This document shows, piece after piece, positions 50,758-58,097 of a stretch of DNA of 64,000 bases. The DNA is taken from NCBI RefSeq assembly GCF_004368785.1, contig NZ_SODM01000002.1, forward strand, positions 62,001 to 126,000, given 5' to 3'. Under the pieces are notes generated by a model that was given only the letters and a program-made list of their open reading frames with translations, did no database searches and was not told the origin of the DNA. Both the position numbers and the translations under genes were made by a program. Position 1 is the first letter of the stretch. Each line of letters opens with the position of its first letter. This stretch comes from Flavobacterium sp. 270 (GTDB lineage Bacteria; Bacteroidota; Bacteroidia; Flavobacteriales; Flavobacteriaceae).

Positions 50758-52431
50758 ATGGCGATTAAAGTAACAATGCCTCGTTTGAGCGATACTATGA
50801 CGGAAGGAACGGTAGCGACTTGGCTTAAAAAAGTAGGCGACAAAATTAGCGAAGGAGATATCTTAGCTGAAATTGAAACAGACAAAGCAACAATGGAGTT
50901 CGAATCTTTTAACGAAGGAACTCTTTTACATATCGGAATTCAAGCTGGAGAAACTGCTCCTGTTGATTCATTATTAGCCATCATCGGTAACGAAGGAGAA
51001 GATATTTCTGCTCTTTTAGCTGGTGGTGATGCTCCTGCTGCTAGTTCCGAAGCTTCGGAACCAAAAGCTGAAGCAAAATCAGAAAGTACTCCTGCTGCTG
51101 AAACAAAAACAGAAGCTGCTCCTGCAAAAGCTGCAAGTGCATTACCTAAAGGTGTTGTAGTAGTTACTATGCCACGTTTGAGTGATACAATGACAGAAGG
51201 AACGGTAGCAACCTGGTTGAAAAAAGTAGGTGATGCTGTTGCTGAAGGTGACATCTTAGCTGAAATCGAGACTGACAAAGCTACTATGGAGTTTGAGTCA
51301 TTCAACGAAGGAACTTTATTATACATTGGAATTCAAGAAGGAAACACAGCTCCTGTTGACAGCTTATTAGCGATCATTGGGCCTGCAGGAACTGATATTT
51401 CTGGAATTGCTGAAAATTATACTGCTGGAGGTGCTTCAACTACAAGTGCTCCTGTTGCTGAAGAAACAAAAGCTGCTCCTGCTGCCGAAAGCGCGACAGA
51501 AACAGTTGCTGATTCTTCAAACGGAAGAGTTTTAGCTTCGCCATTGGCAAAGAAAATCGCTTCTGACAAAGGAATTCAATTATCTCAGGTTAAAGGTTCT
51601 GGAGAAAACGGACGTATCGTAAAAAGCGATATCGAAAACTTTACTCCTTCTACACAAGCTGCACCATCTTCTAACGCTACTGCTCCTGCAGCAAAAGCAC
51701 AAGAAACTGCTGCACCTGCTGCACCAAAAGTATTTGTTCCTGCTGGTGAAGTTTTCACAGAAGAGATCAAAAATTCTCAAATGCGTAAAATTATTGCTAA
51801 ACGTTTGGCTGAATCTTTATTTACAGCACCTCACTACAACCTAGTGATCGAAGTAAGTATGGACGAAGCAATGGGCGCAAGAGCTACAATCAACACAGTT
51901 CCAGATACAAAAGTATCTTTTAACGATATGGTGATCAAAGCTTGTGCATTAGCATTGAAAAAACATCCAAAAATCAACTCTCAGTGGAAAGAAGATGCAA
52001 TTATCATCAACCACCACGTTAATATTGGAGTTGCTGTTGCTGTTGAAGACGGATTAGTAGTTCCTGTATTGAAATTTACAGACGCTATGAGTTTATCTCA
52101 AATTGGTACTTCTGTAAGAGATCTTGCCGGAAGAGCTAAAAACAAAAAACTTGGACCACAAGAAATGGAAGGAAGTACTTTTACAGTATCTAACCTTGGA
52201 ATGTTTGGTATTACTGAATTCAATTCAATTATCAATCAGCCAAACTCTGCTATCCTTTCTGTAGGTGCAATTGTAGAAAAACCAGTTGTTAAAAACGGTC
52301 AGATTGTAGTAGGAAACACAATGATGTTATCATTAGCTTGTGACCACAGAACAATTGATGGTGCTACTGGAGCTCAATTTTTACAAACATTAAAACAATA
52401 CATCGAAAGTCCAGTTACAATGTTGGCATAA
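50758..52431 (+). CDS. pdhC: Pyruvate dehydrogenase E2 (dihydrolipoyl acetyltransferase)
   Basis: A 557-residue E2 with two nearly identical lipoyl domains: lipoyl Lys43 and Lys174, each in EIETDKATMEFESFNEGT. Ala/Pro/Glu-rich linkers follow, then a peripheral-subunit-binding domain (VLASPLAKKIASDKGIQLSQ) near residues 260-295, and the catalytic core with SLACDHRTIDGATGAQF at the C-terminus (His and Asp active site). It transfers acetyl groups to CoA. Co-transcribed with pdhA; the E1 beta and E3 genes must lie elsewhere. Confidence 0.97.
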   Translation: MAIKVTMPRLSDTMTEGTVATWLKKVGDKISEGDILAEIETDKATMEFESFNEGTLLHIGIQAGETAPVDSLLAIIGNEGEDISALLAGGDAPAASSEASEPKAEAKSESTPAAETKTEAAPAKAASALPKGVVVVTMPRLSDTMTEGTVATWLKKVGDAVAEGDILAEIETDKATMEFESFNEGTLLYIGIQEGNTAPVDSLLAIIGPAGTDISGIAENYTAGGASTTSAPVAEETKAAPAAESATETVADSSNGRVLASPLAKKIASDKGIQLSQVKGSGENGRIVKSDIENFTPSTQAAPSSNATAPAAKAQETAAPAAPKVFVPAGEVFTEEIKNSQMRKIIAKRLAESLFTAPHYNLVIEVSMDEAMGARATINTVPDTKVSFNDMVIKACALALKKHPKINSQWKEDAIIINHHVNIGVAVAVEDGLVVPVLKFTDAMSLSQIGTSVRDLAGRAKNKKLGPQEMEGSTFTVSNLGMFGITEFNSIINQPNSAILSVGAIVEKPVVKNGQIVVGNTMMLSLACDHRTIDGATGAQFLQTLKQYIESPVTMLA

Positions 52432-52468
52432 TTCGCCAGTCTAAGTAAAACTTAAGATTATTTATATT

Positions 52469-52508
52469 AAAATCCCGTTTTGAACTTTCAAAACGGGATT
52501 TTTTATTT
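52469..52508 (+). terminator. Intrinsic terminator of the pdh operon
   Basis: AAAATCCCGTTTTGA pairs with TCAAAACGGGATTTT, followed by T's. Confidence 0.92.
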
Positions 52509-52540
52509 AATTTAGTTGCTTTAATTCAATTTTTAGCAAT

Positions 52541-54400
52541 ATGAAAAAAATATTTCTCTTCGCTTTATTTTTGACAGCTCTGGCGTGTCAGAAGAAAGAA
52601 ACCACCAAAGAAACGGATAAAACAACGACAGCTGTAAATGACGAACACACGTTCTCTAAACCAGATTTAGCCATTGTAAAACATTTAGATCTTGATATTA
52701 AAGTTGATTTTGACACACAAACAATTTCCGGAAAAGCTTCTTGGCAGATTGACAATACCAGCAAAGGAAACGAAATTATCTTTGACGAAAACACGCTTAC
52801 TATTACAAAAGTAACTTTGGGTGATGAAGAAAAAGAAACCAAATTTGAACTTGGAAAGGAAGTTGAATTTCACGGAAAACCACTTCATATTACCATAGAA
52901 CCAAATACCACAAAAGTTAATATTTATTACAGTACAAGCAAAGATGCAGTAGCTTTGCAATGGTTAAATCCAGCACAAACAGCAGACAAAAAGAAACCTT
53001 TCGTTTTTTCTCAGGGAGAAAGCATTTGGTCACGCACCTGGATTCCGTGTCAGGATTCTCCGGGAATTCGTTTTACGTATAATGCAAAAGTTACCGTTCC
53101 TAAAGATTTAATGGCCGTAATGAGTGCTGTAAATCCTCAGACGAAAAACGATACAGGAGTTTATACTTTTAAACAAGACAAAGCAATTCCTTCTTATTTA
53201 ATGGCAATTGCTGTTGGAGATATTGCTTTTAAATCTATCGATAATAGAACTGGAGTTTATGCAGAACCATCTGTTTTAAAAAGCGCTGCATGGGAATTTG
53301 CTGATTTAGGAAAAATGGTAGTTGCTGCCGAAAAACTTTACGGTCCTTACCGTTGGGGACGTTATGATGTTTTGGTTTTACCGCCAAGTTTTCCTTACGG
53401 CGGAATGGAAAATCCAAACTTAACCTTTTTAACACCGGGCGTTATTGCCGGAGATCGTTCGCTAACCAGTTTATTAGCACATGAATTAGGACACAGCTGG
53501 AGCGGAAATCTAGTTACCAACGCAACTTGGGATGATATTTGGTTAAATGAAGGTTTTACTACTTATGTAGAACACAGAATTGGCGAAGAAATTTTCGGTA
53601 AAAAAGAAGCTGCAATGCAAGATGTTTTAACCCGCAAAGATCTTGACGACAATATCGCAGAATACGGAAGCACAAATCCAGATACGCGTCTTAAAGTTTC
53701 ATTAACCAACAGAAATCCAGATGACGGAATCAGCCAGATTCCTTATGTAAAAGGTTACAACTTCTTGAAAGTAATAGAAAATGCTGTTGGACGCGCTAAA
53801 TTTGATCCGTTCATTAAAAACTATTTTGATGCTCATGCTTTTAAATCAATCACTACAGAAGATTTTGTAAAATATCTAAATGAAAATCTTATTAAAGATG
53901 ATAAAGCGCTGGCTGACAAAATAAAAGTTGAGGATTGGATTTACAAACCAGGCGTTCCATCCAACATAATTCCATCTGTTTCTGAAGATTTTGCTGCTAT
54001 AGATGCCATTCAAAAAAGCTGGAGAACAACTGGAGTTAAAGGATTAAGTCAAAAAATAAAATCAACTACAGAAAAACAACACTTTATAGATTACCTTCCT
54101 GCAGATATTACAACTAAAGAAATAGAAAGCATTGATGCAGAATTTAATTTTACTAAAGGAGGAAATTTTGTAATTAAAAGACAATGGTTTGTACAGGCAA
54201 TTCGTCATCAATACAAACCGGCATATCCTGCAATTGAGCAATTTATGATTGCAACAAGCAGAACCGGATCTTTAATGACATTATATAAAGAACTGGTAAA
54301 AACACCAGAAGGAAAAACCTGGGCAAAACAGATTTTTGATAAGGCAAAATCTGGTTATCATGCTACAACAGTACAAGCTGTTGAAGGCTTATTAAAATAA
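52541..54400 (+). CDS. M1 family metalloaminopeptidase, lipoprotein
   Basis: A 619-residue lipoprotein with lipobox Cys16 (FLTALACQKK). Zinc ligands are His314 and His318 (HELGH) with Glu337 (LNEGF), plus GGMEN exopeptidase motif near residues 287-291. The last third is an ARM-like helical domain of the leukotriene A4 hydrolase type (HLIDYL-like and RTGSLMTLYKEL). It removes N-terminal residues from peptides, probably in the periplasm. Single gene with its own terminator. Confidence 0.95.
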   Translation: MKKIFLFALFLTALACQKKETTKETDKTTTAVNDEHTFSKPDLAIVKHLDLDIKVDFDTQTISGKASWQIDNTSKGNEIIFDENTLTITKVTLGDEEKETKFELGKEVEFHGKPLHITIEPNTTKVNIYYSTSKDAVALQWLNPAQTADKKKPFVFSQGESIWSRTWIPCQDSPGIRFTYNAKVTVPKDLMAVMSAVNPQTKNDTGVYTFKQDKAIPSYLMAIAVGDIAFKSIDNRTGVYAEPSVLKSAAWEFADLGKMVVAAEKLYGPYRWGRYDVLVLPPSFPYGGMENPNLTFLTPGVIAGDRSLTSLLAHELGHSWSGNLVTNATWDDIWLNEGFTTYVEHRIGEEIFGKKEAAMQDVLTRKDLDDNIAEYGSTNPDTRLKVSLTNRNPDDGISQIPYVKGYNFLKVIENAVGRAKFDPFIKNYFDAHAFKSITTEDFVKYLNENLIKDDKALADKIKVEDWIYKPGVPSNIIPSVSEDFAAIDAIQKSWRTTGVKGLSQKIKSTTEKQHFIDYLPADITTKEIESIDAEFNFTKGGNFVIKRQWFVQAIRHQYKPAYPAIEQFMIATSRTGSLMTLYKELVKTPEGKTWAKQIFDKAKSGYHATTVQAVEGLLK

Positions 54401-54420
54401 ATAAATTCTTAATTGATACG

Positions 54421-54457
54421 AAAGTCCCGATTTCACTAGGAAATCGGGACTTTTTTT
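54421..54457 (+). terminator. Intrinsic terminator of the M1 peptidase gene
   Basis: AAAGTCCCGATTTC pairs with GAAATCGGGACTTT, followed by T's. Confidence 0.92.
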
Positions 54458-54597
54458 ATGCAAAAAACATGGCAGGGAAAATTGTCCACCACATAGCGTA
54501 AATTCTCCATGTTCTAAAATCTGGCATCGTCGCATCTTTGTAATGTCAAAAGACAACAAATAATAAACAATAATTATAACATTAAAAATTAAATAAA

Positions 54598-55137
54598 ATG
54601 ACACGATTAACAGCATTAAACCCAGAAGAAGTAACAGGAAAAACAAAAGATTTATTCAATGCCGTACAAGCAAAATTAGGAACAGTTCCGAACATGATGA
54701 GAACAATGGGAAATTCTCCAGCGGTATTAGAAGGTTATTTAAATTTGAGCGGCGCTTTGAGCCACGGAAAATTAAGCGCAAAAACTGGTGAACTTTTAGC
54801 TTTAGCAGTTTCAGAAGAAAACTCTTGTGATTACTGTGTTGCCGCTCACACTTTTATTGGAGAAAAATTATTAAAAGCAGATCCAGAAGTTTTAAAAAGT
54901 GCAAGAACAGGAAATGCTGCAGATGAAAAAACGCAGGCAATTTTACAATTTGCTAAAACTTTGATCAGCAAAAATGGTTTGGTAAACGATCAGGATGTTG
55001 CAGCAATAAAAAATGCAGGAGTTTCTGATGCAGAATTGGCTGAAACTGTAGCACACGTAGCTTTAAATGTACTTACAAACTACTTTAATAATACTGCAAA
55101 TACAGAAATTGATTTTCCAGCAGTAGCAAGTCTATAA
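54598..55137 (+). CDS. AhpD-like / carboxymuconolactone decarboxylase family protein
   Basis: A 179-residue all-helical protein of the CMD/AhpD fold. The peroxidase-type CxxC pair is in SCDYCVAAHTF near residues 77-87, together with the distal Glu and His that shuttle protons in AhpD. The N-terminal KLGTVPNMMRTMGNSPAVLEGY is typical of peroxidase-related members. It likely reduces organic peroxides using a thiol donor. The AraC-family gene follows 85 bases later on the same strand and could regulate it. Confidence 0.92.
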   Translation: MTRLTALNPEEVTGKTKDLFNAVQAKLGTVPNMMRTMGNSPAVLEGYLNLSGALSHGKLSAKTGELLALAVSEENSCDYCVAAHTFIGEKLLKADPEVLKSARTGNAADEKTQAILQFAKTLISKNGLVNDQDVAAIKNAGVSDAELAETVAHVALNVLTNYFNNTANTEIDFPAVASL

Positions 55138-55163
55138 TTACAAAACCACAACACAACTTAGAC

Positions 55164-55199
55164 TAAAGATAGTTATGATTCATTTCGTAACTATCTTTA
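55164..55199. promoter_or_regulatory. 12-bp inverted repeat before the AraC gene
   Basis: TAAAGATAGTTA (55164-55175) and TAACTATCTTTA (55188-55199) are perfect inverted arms with a 12-nt spacer, ending 23 bases before the start codon. No strong T run follows, so an operator is as likely as a terminator. Confidence 0.5.
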
Positions 55200-55222
55200 T
55201 CTTTACAAAACAATTCGAGATT

Positions 55223-56098
55223 ATGAACAATCAAAATGTTTTTACTTTAACAAATCCTCAAAGCGGTAATCTGGCATTCAAACTGCTTTCGTTTGATGAC
55301 AATAGCCATTTTGACCATATACAGCGTAATAATTATTTTTCTTTAATTTGGGTTACTAAAGGAAAAGGCAAAGTAAAAGCAGATTTTGCAGAACATCATT
55401 TTGAAGAAGACTCACTCCTCGCCTTTTCTCCGTATCAGCCGTTTATGATTTGCACACAGGAAGATATTCAAGGAATTGCAATACATTTTCATCCTGATTT
55501 TTATTGCATACACATGCATCAAAAAGAAGTTTCCTGCAATGGCGTTTTATTCAATAATGTGTATCAGCCACCATTTACCAAAATCACAGATCAGGCAAAA
55601 TTTACTTTTCAGATGGTTATAGATCAGATGAAAGCCGAAATACAAAATGCAGAATTGGCACAATATGAATTGCTGATTTCATATCTAAAGATATTTTTAA
55701 TCACAGCTTCGCGATTAAAAACAGAACAATTGGAACAATTAAAATCTACACCGGATTCTAAAGAACCATTTATTCTTCAAAACTTAAAAGATGCTATTGA
55801 AGATCATTTTAAAACCAAACATTCTGCCGGAAATTATGCCGAAATGCTAAATATTTCGCCAAAAGCTTTAGCCAAATTATCCAAGAATTATTTCAATAAA
55901 ACACTTACAGACCTTATTGCCGAAAGAATTATTATTGAAGCAAAAAGAGAATTATACATGACGAACAAAACGGTAAAAGAAATTGCTTACGAATTAGGTT
56001 ACGATGATGAACATTATTTCAGCCGATTCTTTAAAACGAATGCTGATGTTTCGCCACAACTGTATCGTGAAACGGTAGGATTCGGAAAAATGGCTTAA
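55223..56098 (+). CDS. AraC family transcriptional regulator
   Basis: A 291-residue regulator: an N-terminal cupin-like sensing domain (about residues 1-150, with WVTKGKGKVKADF) and a C-terminal AraC HTH (about 195-285, with MTNKTVKEIAYELGYDDEHYFSRFFK). The start at MNNQNVFTL is preferred; an upstream ATG lies within an inverted repeat. The ligand is unknown. It ends 4 bases inside the convergent glycosyltransferase gene. The upstream AhpD-like gene is the best candidate target. Confidence 0.9.
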   Translation: MNNQNVFTLTNPQSGNLAFKLLSFDDNSHFDHIQRNNYFSLIWVTKGKGKVKADFAEHHFEEDSLLAFSPYQPFMICTQEDIQGIAIHFHPDFYCIHMHQKEVSCNGVLFNNVYQPPFTKITDQAKFTFQMVIDQMKAEIQNAELAQYELLISYLKIFLITASRLKTEQLEQLKSTPDSKEPFILQNLKDAIEDHFKTKHSAGNYAEMLNISPKALAKLSKNYFNKTLTDLIAERIIIEAKRELYMTNKTVKEIAYELGYDDEHYFSRFFKTNADVSPQLYRETVGFGKMA

Positions 56099-57339
56099 TT
56101 TTTATTCTTAGCTTCAATCCATTTCGCCATGTATTTTGTGCTTTTTAAGGTATGATGCTGCAATAAACTTCCCATAAAATTATGCAGACGATGATTTTCA
56201 GAATCAGTCATTAATGTGCTTACTTCATCTATTAATGCAGCTCCAAATCCTTTTTTTTGGTAACATTTATTTATAATGGCAATTCCATTTTTTTGAGATT
56301 CTTTCCACAACTTCTCATCCTGATATAATGCAATTGCCTGTTTAGCAAAATGTTCAATATCATTAGAAATAAAACCATTCCACGGTAAATTGGCATGCAT
56401 TGCTTCTGCTCCTACTTCTGTCGTTACACTTGGCGTGCCACATTGCATTGCTTCTAAAAGTTTTCCTTTTAAACCTGCTCCAAACCGAATTGGCGCCAAA
56501 ACTACTCTTGCTTTTTTTACAATTTCATTAGCATCTGCAGCTCTTCCTTTTATAAACAACCCATTTTTAGGCTGATGCAATTGCAAGACTTTTTGTGACG
56601 GATAAGCGCCATAAACTTCTAAAACAGCTTCTGGAAATTCATTTCTGATCAAAGGCCAAATCGTTTCTTTAAGATGCTGAACGGTATTCCAATTAGGTTC
56701 ATGAAGAAAATTTCCGATGAAAACAAAATGCTCTCGTTCTTCAAATAAGGGTAAGTTCAAAAGATCACTTTCACTCATTTCTTCTACTAAAAAAGGAAGA
56801 TAAAAAAGCAGTTTCGAATCAATTTTAAAAACATCATTCAAAATTTTCATTTCAAATTCTGAAATTATCAGAGACAAATCGCATCTCAAAATACTGGCAA
56901 TTTCGCGTTTAGCCACTTCTTCAGACAATAAATCAGTAAACTCAAAAGTTCTGTTTTCCTTAAAAGCTTTTTGCCTTGCTGTTCTTAAACAATGTAAATC
57001 TTCAGTATCTAATAATCGAATTGCTTTTGGGCATTTTTCAGAAACGCGCCATCCAAACTGTTCTTCGATCATAAAACGATCAAACAAAACTACATCAGGA
57101 TTTAATTCGATTACAAAATCATCAAAACTAGAATTATTCAATTCTATGGCTTTTTTTTCTACTCCAAAAGCAGATAAATCAACCATAAAATCACTGTCTA
57201 AAGCCGGACTTGCAAAAGTAATTTCAAAATTATTTTCCTTAAAGATAGAAATCAACTGCATCATTCTGCCGCCAGCCGCAGACGAATTTGGTTCGGGCCA
57301 GACAAAACCAATAATTAGAAGTTTTTTTGTTGGATTCAT
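56095..57339 (-). CDS. Glycosyltransferase, GT4-like
   Basis: A 414-residue GT-B fold enzyme. The N-terminal half begins LLIIGFVWPEPNSSAAGGRMM; the C-terminal donor-binding half contains FVFIGNFLHEPNWNTV, VYGAYPSQKV and the E-x7-E type region APIRFGAGLKGKLLEAMQCGTPSVTT near residues 287-312. Acceptor and sugar donor are unknown. It is a single gene with convergent and divergent neighbours, so context gives no pathway. Confidence 0.88.
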   Translation of the reverse strand: MNPTKKLLIIGFVWPEPNSSAAGGRMMQLISIFKENNFEITFASPALDSDFMVDLSAFGVEKKAIELNNSSFDDFVIELNPDVVLFDRFMIEEQFGWRVSEKCPKAIRLLDTEDLHCLRTARQKAFKENRTFEFTDLLSEEVAKREIASILRCDLSLIISEFEMKILNDVFKIDSKLLFYLPFLVEEMSESDLLNLPLFEEREHFVFIGNFLHEPNWNTVQHLKETIWPLIRNEFPEAVLEVYGAYPSQKVLQLHQPKNGLFIKGRAADANEIVKKARVVLAPIRFGAGLKGKLLEAMQCGTPSVTTEVGAEAMHANLPWNGFISNDIEHFAKQAIALYQDEKLWKESQKNGIAIINKCYQKKGFGAALIDEVSTLMTDSENHRLHNFMGSLLQHHTLKSTKYMAKWIEAKNKN

Positions 57340-57421
57340 TGTAAAATCTTTGAACTACAAAATAATGCTTTTTTAGCCGTATTTACACGATCTTTCCTGA
57401 CTTTCGGTCGTAAAAAAAGAC

Positions 57422-57429
57422 TAATTTTG
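57422..57429 (+). promoter_or_regulatory. Promoter -7 element of the miaE gene
   Basis: TAATTTTG matches TAnnTTTG and lies 25 bases before the ATG at 57454. Its position excludes the TTG at 57427 as a start. Confidence 0.6.
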
Positions 57430-57453
57430 CAAAATATAAAAGCTGCAATCATT

Positions 57454-58035
57454 ATGTTAGGATTAAAATTGGCCACAGATCCACGTTGGGTAAATATAGT
57501 TGAATCGAATATCGAAGAAATTTTGACAGACCACGCTTGGTGTGAGCAGAAAGCCGCTTCAAATGCGATCAGTTTAGTTACCTATAACTCTGAACTAGAG
57601 GAATTAGTAACTGAAATGCTGGTTATTGCGAGAGAAGAATTAGAGCATTTGCAAATGGTGCATGACCTAATCAAAAAAAGAGGTTTGACTTTGGGACGTG
57701 AAAGAAAAGATCATTATGTAAATGAACTTTTTAAGTTTATGAAGAAAGACGGAAGCCGAAAAGACGCGCTTTGTGATCGTTTATTATTTTCGGCAATGAT
57801 CGAAGCCAGAAGCTGCGAACGTTTTAAAGTGCTTTCTGAAAATATAAAAGACGAAGAATTAGCCAAATTTTATCGCGATCTGATGATTTCTGAAGCCGGA
57901 CATTATACTACTTTTTTAGGTTTTGCACGAAAATATACCGACAATATAGATATTGATAAACGTTGGAAAGAATGGATTGAATATGAAGGTTCTATCATTA
58001 CCAATTATGGAAAAAGTGAAACTGTACACGGATAG
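57454..58035 (+). CDS. miaE: tRNA-(ms2io6A37) hydroxylase MiaE
   Basis: A 193-residue non-haem diiron enzyme. The start at MLGLKLATDPRWVN matches the family and the promoter position. Diiron ligands are in REELEHLQMVH near residues 67-77 and MIEARSCERF near 115-124 and SEAGHYTTF near 147-155. MiaE hydroxylates the isopentenyl group of modified A37 in tRNAs, using oxygen. Length is close to the family norm. A terminator overlaps its stop codon. Confidence 0.92.
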   Translation: MLGLKLATDPRWVNIVESNIEEILTDHAWCEQKAASNAISLVTYNSELEELVTEMLVIAREELEHLQMVHDLIKKRGLTLGRERKDHYVNELFKFMKKDGSRKDALCDRLLFSAMIEARSCERFKVLSENIKDEELAKFYRDLMISEAGHYTTFLGFARKYTDNIDIDKRWKEWIEYEGSIITNYGKSETVHG

Positions 58036-58055
58036 CGTACAGTTTCTTTTCTTTT
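58018..58055 (+). terminator. Terminator overlapping the miaE stop
   Basis: GAAACTGTAC (58018-58027) and GTACAGTTTC (58037-58046) are perfect arms; TTTTCTTTT follows. Confidence 0.85.
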
Positions 58056-58097
58056 AATTCATCCTTTTACAATACCATATCGTATAACACTTTTGTT

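Noticed and set aside
50940..51326. Minus-strand 128-codon frame inside the E2 gene
   Set aside because: It mirrors the Ala-rich linkers and duplicated lipoyl domains of E2; no start signals or homology are apparent.
55175..55222. Earlier ATG for the AraC regulator
   Set aside because: It lies in an inverted repeat and would add a hydrophobic stretch not expected in the cupin domain.
57427..57453. TTG start for miaE
   Set aside because: It falls within the TAnnTTTG promoter element, so it would not be transcribed; the ATG at 57454 fits the family.
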